Positions 52,461 through 62,261 of a stretch of 64,000 bases of DNA are shown here, piece after piece. The stretch is from Neostapfia colusana (lineage: Eukaryota; Streptophyta; Magnoliopsida; Poales; Poaceae): contig JASWHV010000012.1 of the NCBI GenBank assembly GCA_030760725.1, forward strand, positions 49,507,652 to 49,571,651. Reading direction: 5' to 3'. Under the pieces are notes generated by a model, which worked only from the letters and a program-made list of their open reading frames with translations, was not told the DNA's origin and made no database searches. Position 1 is the first letter of the stretch, and every line of letters starts with the position of its first letter. A program made the position numbers and the translations under genes.

Positions 52461-53486
52461 AAACTTGCATATCTGTATGCCATCCTCAAAATCATGTGAA
52501 TTATGTTGAAAAATAATCTCTCTCTATTTTACTCTTAAAAACTATGTTAGTTACTTGATCTTGGTGAATCATGGTCATAGCTTGATTGTTGTATGAATAC
52601 TGATCATATTCATCAAGAATATCTATGTGCTTTTGTCCCTTATTCCTTATTAGGAACCATTTAATACATATATATATGAGAGTTGTGTACCTCTCTGTAC
52701 AAGGGACCACAGACTAGTCCGTGGTCACCCCGGACTAGTCCGCACTTAGTCCGTTAGTCCGGACTAGTCCGAACAACCATGGACTAGTCCGGACAACCAT
52801 GGACTAGTCCGATTTTCTCTCTGGACAGAAAACGGACTAGTCCAATATGGTCCGGACTAGTCTGATATTTCGACTCCATAACCCTAGGGACGGCTCAAAC
52901 CTAATCTTCTTCATCCTCACAACCCTCCCTTCTCTCTCTCTCTCCTCACTCAAGAGCTCCCAAGGCGGATTTGCAATTTCTCATCAAAACCATCCAAATT
53001 TTTGTGGGAAACGTTCTCCACCGCAAAGGGATCAAATACCCCGGACTAGTCCGGATCAAAAACTCCCTCAACGCCTCGGATCGAAGGATTTGGTAAACTT
53101 CTCTCCAAACCCTAGAACCTTCAATCTTCCTTGTTTTTGCTCAATTAGATCAGATCCTCTAGTCAATACATGCTTTATTTATGTATTCCATGTACCCTAG
53201 ATCACATTTGCATTGAATAATCTCAAATTTCAACAAATTAGGGCTTGAGCAGCCACATAACGGACTAGTCCGTTGTTAGGGCGGACAAGTTCGGTACTCC
53301 GGACTAGTCTGACCCTGAACACCAGACTAGTCCGATATGCCCTGATTCAGAGATCTTGTTAGGGAATCCTAGCTTATGTCAACTCAATGCAATCCTTTGT
53401 CATTCTTGATTATTCATACCCACTTTATCTTCCTTGTCAGAAATCATGTCAGGATCAATGAGAGTCTCTCTGACTTTGAGGCCGAG
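52461..53486 (+). other. Palindrome-rich leader before the post-pol ORF, copia E
   Basis: Non-coding. About eleven CGGACTAGTCCG-type sites occur, with perfect ones at 52731, 52760, 53042 and 53261. Near-perfect ones occur around 52711, 52780, 52800, 52833, 52853, 53282, 53298 and 53322. Between them are CCTCACAACCCTCCC and CT-rich stretches that resemble an untranslated leader. Copia A lacks nearly all of this segment. Confidence 0.75.
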
Positions 53487-54989
53487 ATGGATCAAGATAT
53501 GATGTCTCAACCTCAGGAGTCTCGCTCCAAAAAGAGACAAGATCACGCTGTCGAGCCCTTGCTCACCCCATCCAGGGTTCGCCGAAAGGTCACAATCAAG
53601 AGACCAGCTTCAAGAGCAAATGTGGCTGGTTCTAGCTCGGCGGCTCAACGCCAAATCAAGGGCAAGGGAAAGGGGCTTGCTTCCAGCCCGATTGGTCCCC
53701 TGAAGATGACAACACCAAGGCAGGGAAATAGGGATCCCTCGGAGCAAAAATTCAATGGCAAAGGGAGCGAAGTGGCATGGAACCTGAGGAAGGTTGATGC
53801 CTACAACTCCGGCAAAAAGGCAGACGACAAGAGATTTTGGAGTAACTTTCACTCGGACTACTACAGTTCAGTGTACCTCCAAATGAAGACTCCAGTGGTC
53901 TGAAGTCAATGGATCGACTAGACGTACTTTGAAAGGAAAAGCTGTGAAGCTTTTGAGGAGGTCATAGAGGCCGCAGAGAGACATGGACTCAAAAACCTGC
54001 TCGCCTTCAGGTACAACTGGAATGATAAGATCATTGCCCAGTTTTACTCGACCCGCCACTTTGCTCATGATGGGGAAGACAAAGTGACTTGGATGACACA
54101 TGGATCCAAGTACACAATCTCCTACACTAAGTTTGCCAGACTGCTGCATCTTGAGGACACCGGGAATGATGAGATTGTGATTCACAATCTGGGAGTGGTG
54201 GAGAAGGACAAGATGGAGTTTCTCTATGATACTCGACTTCCATTCAACCCTCCCTCAACAAAGAACATGAAGCTCTTCTTCATTGTTCTCAACAGAGTGC
54301 TCCGGAAGACCATTGCTCCAAAGGATGGAGATGCCGGGAGCGTCCAAGGTTATCTGAGAACCTTGATGAAAGTGATCAGCAGGAGGGGAAGATTTAATAT
54401 CTTCAACTATATCTAGAATGACATGGTAAACATATCCTGCACACCAAACCGTTCCTGTGGCCATGCTCCTTACTTGATGTTCATGATTGAGAAAGTCACA
54501 GGAATGGAGTTTTAGAAGGATGTAGAGCATACTGCTCTAAGGCCTCAGAAGCCTCCTCATGCCTCCCTCCCAGCTGCTCCCTCACCTGGATCACCTGAAG
54601 AACATCCATAGAGAGCGCATGAAGATGCAAGGTCTGCATCCAAGACTAGGGCCTCTCCACAGAAAGGTTCCTCCAGTGGGATCATGAAGTTTTTGGCTGC
54701 TATTTTCAGTTCTTGCCGCAAAACTGACGTGAAGATTCATAAGATGAACAAGGCAAGAAAAGAAGAGATGAGATACATGAAGGCCAATGTCAAAGAAATT
54801 TGCCAAAAACTGGAGATTGAGCCCATTGGATCCCCAGTCATCTCAGAGGACTATGCATCTGACTTTATAGAGCTTCCTCCTCTCTCTCCTTCAGAGCGTG
54901 CCTACATTGTCACGACGAGTGGTTCCTCTCCTCCTCCTCCTCCTCAGCTTGATGATGAAGACGATGAGAGGACCGACAACGAGGAGTGA
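53487..54989 (+). pseudogene. Post-pol ORF of copia E
   Basis: Probable start ATG 53487 (MDQDMMSQPQESRSKKRQ), though the frame is open from 53376. A basic, low-complexity N-terminal part (RKVTIKRPASRANVAGSSSA) has nuclear-targeting-like KR clusters. Then DDKRFWSNFHSDYYSSVYL and, after a TGA at 53901-53903 and a TAG in WID*TYF, the same conserved core as in A (FRYNWNDKIIAQFYSTRHF, VTWMTHGSKYTISYTKFARL, RTLMKVISRRGRF). Further stops lie near 54415 and 54513. The tail has MRYMKANVKEICQKLEIE and an acidic end DDEDDERTDNEE. The function is unknown. The class occupies the place of env-like ORFs in SIRE elements, but no signal peptide or membrane segment is seen in the core. Confidence 0.7.
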
Positions 54990-55430
54990 GCTGGCGACGA
55001 CAAGTAGATCCCTCCTCTCCTTCTTTTTGGTGCCTTGATGCTAAAGGGGGAGAGATTGAGGGGGAGTCCTAGGTCGTAGGTCTTTCCTTTTGTATCTTAG
55101 CTTAAGAGATGAGCTTGTGTAAGACTTATGCTACCATTATGCGTTTGTAAGACTTATGTTATCATTATGCTTTTGTGAGATGACTATGTTATGCTTTTGA
55201 TGAATGATGTATGTTTAAAACTGCTATGAAGAATTGAGACTCCTGATGATTATGCTCATTATGATATTTACATCAAAATTATTGCTCACACATGTAGTTT
55301 TGCACCCCACCATAAAGAGTTTCACGTCTTCATTGCCTATTTTGTTCAAAACTCATATGTGCACACTTTATGAAAATCTGAATTCTTATTGTCATATTTG
55401 TGAGATCTCAATTGGTTGTCCTTAATCACC
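54990..55430 (+). other. 3' untranslated region of copia E
   Basis: Matches 38332-38773 in A, including the upstream purine-rich tract GGGGGAGAGATTGAGGGGGAG at 55047-55067. A short duplicated GTAAGACTTATGYTAYCATTATG (about 55120 and 55147) is present only in E. Confidence 0.55.
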
Positions 55431-55444
55431 AAAAAGGGGGAGAT
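55431..55444 (+). other. Polypurine tract of copia E
   Basis: AAAAAGGGGGAGAT directly before TGAAAGTGC, as in copia A. Confidence 0.9.
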
Positions 55445-56736
55445 TGAAAGTGCATCTAGGCACCCCTTGTGGGTTTTGGTTGATTTATGACAAACAAATG
55501 AGACCCTAACAAAATTGTTGAGAATGAGCACAGGTTCTCAAAGAAATTAAGAAGAAAGCGCAAAAAAAAGGAGGAGGATCCAAATCGATAGGAGCTCAAG
55601 AACTGAAAAGAATAGATCACTTAGTATAGAGTGTGTTGGAGAAACACACCCCAAGAGCTCAAGAGAAAGAAATCAAACTAACTACACAATTTCAACACGT
55701 CCGGACTGGTCCGATATCAGCCGGACTAGTCCGATTTTCTTTCTGACCAGAAAACGGACTAGTCCGATATCATTCGGACAAGTCCGATTTTCTCTCTGGA
55801 CAGAAAACGGACTAGTCCGTTAGAGTTTTCTAAACACCGCACACCAGACTAGTACGGAGTCAAACACGGACTAGTCCGGACATCGCAAACCCTAACGTAC
55901 CCATTGGAAACCCTACTATAAAAAGAGGTGTACAGCCATACCAATATAACTTTTGACTCCCCTGTGCCGTCACACCTCCCAAGAGCCCAAAATTCACCTC
56001 TCTCCATACATTCTAACCCAAGAAGGATCAATTCTTGTGGATTGGCAATTGATCAAAGGAGAGACTAGTTCTACACCTCTTGAGCTCTTGGGTTTGATCT
56101 CTCGCACACTTTTTGTTGTTAATTGTTCATCTGTTGAGTGTGTTGAGTCATCTTCATTCATTCGTTGTAATTCTTTGGGAGCCCTCAACTTGTAAGAAGA
56201 CCCCTTGAACAATTTTATTGCCCTTTGTGATTAGTGGAAGAGAATCGGCCTTTGTGGCGATTCGACGAGGGTAGGGTTGGAGAAGACACGGTCCTTAGTG
56301 GACTCCTCAACGGGGACATAGATTGCCTTCGTGGAATCGAACCTCGGGATAAACACTTGTCTCCTACTCTTGTGCACTAATTGTTCATCACATTCTAGCG
56401 TTTAATCTATCCTTTGAAACTCACATTCAACTATTAAAATCAAAGTTGTTTCCTGTTATTCATTGTGTCACTATTGCAATACATCCAAACTAACGATTAA
56501 TTTCCGCTGCATAGAGTATTAAAAGTGAACATTGATCAACCTTGATCTTCCTAGTCCACGCATACCGGACTAGTCCGCTCAGTACCGGACTAGTCCGATT
56601 TGTCTCTGTTTAGAAAACGGACTAGTCCGCACTCTACCAGACTAGTCCGATTTCTCTGTATTTGATCGACTACTAAGTGTTTCAGGTTTCAACAAAGCGT
56701 CGAAAAGCCTATTCACCCCCCTCTAGGCTACATTCA
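55445..56736 (+). repeat. 3' LTR of copia E
   Basis: 1292 bp, TGAAAGTGC to CTACATTCA. Palindrome sites lie at about 55700-55880, just upstream of the TATA box (55917-55925), and a second cluster at about 56570-56650 in U5. It is shorter than the 5' LTR mainly by loss of a stretch near 55820 (the CACAGACTAGTCCGATATCT part of 46050-46090). Confidence 0.87.
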
Positions 56737-56739
56737 AGC

Positions 56740-57540
56740 TCGGTTGGAGATCAATCTAACAGCGCGATCATCGGAGCTGAATATCTCGACGACGAGGTGG
56801 GCTACCGCAACGACCGTGGTGCGTTGGAGATGATCTACCGATAGGTGCCATCGGAGATGCTCTCAACACTGAGGAGACACAAGACGATGAGGGAGACTTG
56901 GGAATCTATCCGAGCTCTGCGCGCCGGCTCGGAGCATGTTCGCGACGTCAAGGCACAAAATCTTCGCGCTGAGTATGATCAACTTCGACACAAGCCAGGT
57001 GAGTCGATTGACGAACTCATGATGCGGTTGACAGGCTTGGCGACCAGGCTTGCCGAGTTTGGGAATCCAGTCAGCGACAAGAGGATTATGCAAAAGTGGC
57101 TCTGAGTCGTCCCCAAGCGATACACGCAGCTCGCCATGTCTATCGAGAACATCATCGATTTGAACACCACCATGATCGAGGAGCTCGTGGGATGGTTGAA
57201 GGCTGCCGAAGAACGTCTCGACATGGATGGCGAAGAAGAGGCGGGTTCCAAGCTACTCCTCACCGAGGAGGAGTGGGGAGTGCGCTTCAACCAACATGCA
57301 CACAATGGCACGTCCAGAGGCGGGTTGAGCAGCGGTAAGAAGAACCGTACAAAGGGAAATTCTGATCGCAGGAAGGAGGCTGCCCCTTCTGGGAATGGAG
57401 GTGGCAACAGCGGCAAGAACGGCCCCAAGCGTAACGGGAACTGCCGTTACTGCGACATCAGCGGGCATTGGGATCGTGAATGCCGGAAGGAGCGAGATGA
57501 AGCTGTCGCTGTAGTGAATGTCACTGAAGTTGATGACGAA
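56740..57540 (+). pseudogene. Gag of copia F
   Basis: Gag of the UBN2 type, lacking its start. It has TMRETWESIRALRAGSEHVR, AEYDQLRHKPGESIDELMMR (about 56890-57030), a TGA at 57103-57105, then MSIENIIDLNTTMIEELVGW (57136 on), a basic Gly/Asn-rich stretch and the zinc knuckle CRYCDISGHWDREC (57442-57483). An in-frame TAG occurs at 56841-56843. Soon after DDEEPAL the sequence jumps into integrase, so protease and the pre-integrase segment are deleted. Confidence 0.85.
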
Positions 57541-58560
57541 GAGCCTGCACTTCCGGCTGTGCGACGGATGTCTCATCAGCAAGCAGCGACAACATCCATT
57601 TCCGGCTATTGCAAGTCATCGGGCCACCGAGCGTCTCGAGTTGGTTCACGGTGACTTGTGTGGGCCGATCACACCTCCAACACACGGCGGCAAGAGGTAC
57701 TTCTTACTCCTTGTTGATGAAAAGTCACGATATATGTGGATCACATTGGTCAGCAGCAAGGATGAAGCACCAACAGCAATCAAGAGATGGCAAGCCGGTG
57801 TTGAGGTTGAGACATCACTGAAACTCCGGGCGCTGCGAACTGACCGGGGCGGCAAGTTCACGCCAACAGAGTTCGGCGCATACTGCGCTAACATCGGTGT
57901 TCGGAGGGAACTCACCGCTCCCTACTCGCCACAGCAGAACGGCGTGGTGGAACGCCATAACCAAACCGTCGTTGGCATGGCCCGGTGCCTCCTGAAGACT
58001 AAAAGCATGCCAAACGAGTTTTGGGGGGGAGGCAGTGACCACCACTGTTCATCTCCTCAATTGTGCGCCCACAAGATCAGTGCATGACATGACGCCGTAT
58101 GAAGCTTGGAACGGGAAGAAGCCGGCAGTGAACTACTTCCGTACATTCAGATGCATCGCACATGCCAAGGTGACTCGACCGGGGCTCAAGAAGCTTGATG
58201 ATAGGAGCCTTCACACTGTGTTCATCGGCTATGAACACGGGAGGGATGGCGTGTCTACGACCCGGTGTCTCGGCGTGTCCATGTCACGCGGGATGCGGTC
58301 TTTGATGAGTCGGCAAGCTGGAGCTGGGAAGTACCGGTGCAAGATCAAGGTGCATTTGTTGTTGACTACATTGTGCCGGAATTCCCTTCGGTGCAGGAGC
58401 AGAACCGAACATAGGAGGAAGGTTCACCAGTGGGTTCGGTGTCGCTGAACACACCCGCACACGGTGATACACCTGCACCAGTTATGTCCGGCGAGCGTGT
58501 TGTCGTGGAGGGGTTTGTCTCTCCACCTCCGAACGCCACACCAGACTTGGAACTGGTTGG
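57541..58560 (+). pseudogene. Integrase of copia F
   Basis: Starts in the zinc domain at CDGCLISKQRQHPFP (about 57560). The core follows with ELVHGDLCGPITPP (Asp), LRTDRGGKF (Asp, with Arg in place of the usual Asn) and QQNGVVERHNQT (Glu). Extra bases in the G run at 58023-58028 (TTTTGGGGGGGAGG) shift the frame. The C-terminal stretch VHLLNCAPTRSVHDMTPYEAW...VFIGYE then continues in another frame. Further shifts lie near 58240. Inactive. Confidence 0.88.
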
Positions 58561-60193
58561 CGAAGAAGCACCATGACGCTACCGAACACTCGAAAGCATC
58601 TTCAACGAAGAAGCGCCAGTGCAAGAGGGGTCTCTTCTGCTTACAACCGAAGAGGAGCCCAGTACATTTGAAGAAGCCAAGATGCATGCAGCATGGCGTG
58701 CAGCGATGTTGGAAGAGCTTCGGTCCATCGAAGCAAATGGAATGTGGACTTTAACCACGCTTCCCGCCGGCAAATGACCCATCGGCCTCAAATGGGTCTA
58801 CAAGCTCAAGAAGAACACTGCTGGAGATGTGGTGAAGCACAAAGCGAGACTCGTGGCAAAGGGTTATGTGCAGAAACTCGGGATAGATTTTGATGAGGTC
58901 TATGCCCCAGTTGCACGTCTTGATTCAGTCCGGATACTCCTTGCTATTGCAGCTCAAGCCAACTGGGAGGTACACCATCTTGACGTTAAGTCAGCTTTTC
59001 TCAACGGTGATTTGCAGGAGGAGGTATATGTTGTGCAGCCTCAAGGCTTTGAGCATGATGGAGAAGAAGAGAAGGTGTTTTGGCTCACCAAAGCATTGTA
59101 TGGGCTACGCCATGCACCACGTGCTTGGAACGCAAAACTGGACGACACATTGATGTCGCTCGGTTTTCACAGAAGTCCATCAGAACATGCAGTTTACATG
59201 CGGTGTGAAGGTGAAGATCGGTTGTTGCCGGGTGTGTACGTGGATGATCTCATCGTCACGGGATCAAGCACGGCATCCATTACATACTTCAAGGAATAGA
59301 TGAAGACCGAGTTCTCCATGAGTAATCTCACGTTGCTGAGTTATTACCTTGGAATAGAAGTTCACCAAGAACGTGAGGCTATCACTATCAAGCAAACAAG
59401 TTATGCCGCCAAGCTGCTTGAAAAAACGGGTTAACGGGGTGCAACCCAGTGCATGTTCCCATGGAGCCACGACTCAAGATGAGCAAGGAGAGTCCGAACC
59501 CAGCAGTGAAGGAGAAACTATATAGGGGCATTGTTGGGAGTCTGCGGTACCTGGTTCACACAAGGCCGAACACCACGTTCGCCGTTGGTTTTGTGAGTCG
59601 GTTTTATGGACTCACCAACGAGGGAGCACTGGGCGGCAGTGAAACACTTGCTCAGGTACATCGCCGGGACTCTGAATTTTGGGTGCAGGTACACAAAGGG
59701 ACTGTTCGAGGCACAGTTGGTCGGGTATACTGACGCCGACTTCGCCGGTGCCATAGATGATCGGAAGAGTACCTCCGGCATGGTATTTCTTTTCAGGGGG
59801 AGTGTGATCAGCTGGCAGTCACAGAAGCAGAAGGTAATAGCTCTCTCGTCCTGTGAAGCTGAGTACATAGCAGCTACCACGGCAGCGTGTACTAGCATTT
59901 GGCTCCAGCGGTTGTTTGGTGATCTACTCGGAAGAACCGAAGATGATGAAACACTTTACGTTGATAACAAATCAGCGATCAAGCTTTGCAAGAATCCGGT
60001 GTTCCATGACAGGACGAAGCATATTGAAACAAGGTTTCATTTCATTCGTGAATGCATGCAAGAGAGCAAGATCCTCGTGGACTATGTTCAAACTGGAGAT
60101 CAGATCGCTGATATCATGACGAAGGCGTTGCCGAAGATGAAGTTTAGAGAACTACGTGGAAAATGGGGGTTGTTGATCTCAGCAGCTGATTAG
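58561..60193 (+). pseudogene. Reverse transcriptase-RNase H of copia F
   Basis: RT shows a TGA at 58775-58777 just before PIGLKWVYKLKKN, then ARLVAKGYVQKLGIDFDEVY, HLDVKSAFLNGDL (Asp), LYGLRHAPRAW and the intact active site VYVDDLIVTG (about 59236). A TAG at 59297-59299 and a frame change near 59431 break it, and another shift occurs near 59600. The RNase H region is open from 59606 to the TAG at 60191-60193, with YTDADFAGAIDDRKST (Asp), ALSSCEAEYIAAT (Glu), LYVDNKSAIKL (Asp) and KHIETRFHFIRE. The protein would copy element RNA into DNA. Confidence 0.9.
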
Positions 60194-60203
60194 GGGGGAG
60201 AAA
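60190..60203 (+). other. Polypurine tract of copia F
   Basis: TTAGGGGGGAGAAA overlaps the pol stop codon and directly precedes the LTR start TGTTAGCTAATAG. Confidence 0.85.
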
Positions 60204-60537
60204 TGTTAGCTAATAGCTGCTGATCCGGACGTTGGTTTCCCGTTTTTTCTCTGAATAAACTACTGAGCTGCGACTCGGTGCGTAGTCCGTTAGGAAGCGA
60301 CGAAGTCATGTATGCATGCAGATGCATGCACGACGAGGCATCGCCAGACGCTTTGGTTGTGATGCGATATTCACTCGCGGCATGATCTAGACGTGGTCGA
60401 GTCTGTTGTTTTCCGTTGGCCTTAAGTTGGAAAGGAACAAACGCTGCTGCTGCACAAAAGCAGCACTCATCTCACCGTCTCCATTCCTCTTTACATTCCT
60501 GCGAGTTCGAGTGAACGGCTGAGTGATCCGACCAACA
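60204..60537 (+). repeat. 3' LTR of copia F
   Basis: TGTTAGCTAATAGCTGC to GATCCGACCAACA, about 334 bp, with a TG...CA border. The right edge is by analogy only, since no 5' LTR is present to compare. Confidence 0.7.
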
Positions 60538-60796
60538 GTATGTACATGTGATAAAAAACATAGCTAGGTAAGAGTATGTCTGTGAAATCCACGCTTGATT
60601 CGCACCTCCTTTAAGTGGACCTGCATGAGCCCCACTCACCTTTCTCTGCTGCTATACGTTTTTTCCAAGGTCCGATTTGGGGTTTGCTTTGTGTTTTTGT
60701 TACCTGTGCGGCTAGGTGGTGGAGTGGCTTATGACCAACCCCGGCTTTGCAGGTTTGGTCGCTTGCCGTTGCTAGAGATCTTTGGTATAGGACTTA
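60538..60796. other. Unassigned flank between copia F and the Harbinger-like element
   Basis: No gene or element recognised. It ends in TTA (60794-60796), which may be a target duplication of the next element. Confidence 0.35.
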
Positions 60797-61988
60797 GGTG
60801 ATGTTTGGTTGACTACCAAGTCTGCCACATCTAAGGTTAGACAAGCCACACGATCTAAGGCTAATGTTTGGTTTATTACTAACGTAGGGTGTCATAAATT
60901 GTTAGTCAAATTCACAAGTCTTCGCCATAAAAAACTTCACCACAGTTGTGGTGGGAAAACAAGCGCCAAAGCTCTCTGGCTCACCACACAATGCTAAAGA
61001 CTCCACTCTCTTTACTCTGCTGCTCCTTAAAGTTACCTTCTCTCTCTTTACTCTATAATAATAACTACACAGAGCTCATAGAAGACCATGACGAAAGAAG
61101 TTCTATAGATGCAGTTGTTCCTTTCCCCTACGACCTTCCTTTCCCCTCCATCAATCATCTCCTCTGTGCCATTCCTTCCTGTCCATCAGACCCAACTAAT
61201 CCTCCTTACATTGAGCAGATCTGGATCTATCTTCTGTAGCAACATCAGCAGCTTATCTGACCTTTAAAACATTTTTCTTTTGTCTGGTACATTAAGTAAA
61301 TCTGTGTTGGAGACAAAAGGTATTTTGTCTACCTGCCAATTATTGTCATATGCTTGTATTTTGTTCCTCGTTACCTCATAGATGCATGTGTATTTCTTTT
61401 CTCAACTCCAATGTTATGTTTTCTATTTTTTAGGAAAGTTCTATGTTCTATTAGGTGCTTGCGTTTGCTTAATTACTTTATTAATTTACCTTTCAATAGC
61501 ATTATTTTCTAACTTTCTCCTAGGTGTCTAGAGCTTGTTGTTTGATTTCTTAGTGGAACTTTGTCCTACGTGTTTATAGCTGAAGATGAAGTTAATATGT
61601 AATGGCTTGCTTGTAATACCTCATATGTGAATACTGAGAATTTCAAGTTGCATTGTTAACTTTTCTAAAATTATTTATGCACTGTGTGGACTTGTCTTGT
61701 AATTAGTAGCATGGCAAAAGAAGAGGAAAAATCTGATGGAGATGGGCATTCTCGTGAAAGAACCATCAATTGGGATGATGACCAAACCAAGTTCATGCTG
61801 GATTGGTACATTGAGTACATGAAAGATCAGCATGCTGGAGTTAAGTTCAGAATATTAGACATAGTATGTTATTTCTATAGATGGCATAATATTATTCACA
61901 CTTTGGAGCTATTTAGTATGATGGATAGACTGTCATAGTATGGTGGATAGACTACTATATACGTTAAGAGTATACATGATAGAGAATA
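60797..61988 (+). mobile_element. Probable PIF/Harbinger-type element, right end lost
   Basis: Begins GGTGATGTTTGGTTG directly after TTA, like the GGNNNTGTTTGGTT ends and TTA targets of Tourist/PIF elements. It contains a Myb/SANT-like ORF (61684-61938) of the type that accompanies PIF/Harbinger transposases. No transposase (DDE) reading frame and no right terminal repeat were found before the copia fragment at about 61989. Confidence 0.4.
61684..61938 (+). pseudogene. Myb/SANT-like domain fragment
   Basis: The likely start is the ATG at 61711 (MAKEEEKSDGDGHSRERTI), though the frame is open from 61684. It has an acidic N-terminus, then INWDDDQTKFMLDWYIEYMKD, the first helix pattern of Myb/SANT-like (Myb_DNA-bind_3) domains of PIF/Harbinger ORF1 proteins and related plant genes. 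After HAGVKFRILDIVCYFY the similarity stops. Either an intron follows or the gene is cut off, since a domain of this class needs about 60 more residues. In intact elements this protein binds the transposon ends beside the transposase. Confidence 0.55.
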
Positions 61989-62261
61989 TGTTAAGCATAG
62001 AAATCTGTATATATACATGGTAGGAAATGTTTTATTTTTGGAACACATGTATATTCCACGTATATATTTATATATAAATACAAAACACCATGATCCATAG
62101 TGGTCAGAGTGAGTCATTCGAATAATTCCTACATGGTAACAGAGCCACTGCTCTAGTTTTTCGCACATCCAATCGCCATGGCCTCCACAACCAAGATCAC
62201 CATCGCCACTCCCATCCTCCTTCTCCATTCGCATCAGCGAGAAGCTGGTGTCCAACAATTA
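61989..62261 (+). mobile_element. Ty1/copia element G, 5' end only
   Basis: A short AT-rich LTR (about 61989-62143, with CATTCGAATAATTCCTACA near its end) is followed by a primer site TGGTAACAGAGCC (62144-62156, one base off TGGTATCAGAGCC) and a gag start. ATG is at 62178 (MASTTKIT). SIRISEKLVSNNY, a typical copia gag N-terminus, is read in another frame (62222-62260). It is cut at 62261 by the reversed D-type LTR. The LTR start is approximate. Confidence 0.6.

Larger units (their letters stand above)
45671..56736 (+). mobile_element. Ty1/copia element E (same family as A)
   Basis: 11,066 bp with 5' LTR, primer site, gag, pol, palindrome-rich leader, post-pol ORF, polypurine tract and 3' LTR in order, closely similar to A. 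Flanking bases AGCCC (45666-45670) and AGCTC (56737-56741) would be a target duplication with one change. It is clearly dead: gag and pol together carry several frame shifts and stops, and RT lacks its active site. Confidence 0.85.
56737..60537 (+). mobile_element. Ty1/copia element F, 5'-truncated
   Basis: A copia element of a different family from A and E. It begins abruptly in gag at the edge of E's 3' LTR and ends with a polypurine tract and a 334-bp LTR (60204-60537). No F sequence is recognisable left of E, so E's insertion alone does not explain the missing 5' end. Protease is also missing internally. Confidence 0.8.

Noticed and set aside
53487..54989. Envelope gene interpretation of the post-pol ORF
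   Set aside because: Its position matches env-like ORFs of SIRE elements, but I see no signal peptide or transmembrane segment in the core, which is rich in charged and aromatic residues. Only a neutral label is justified.
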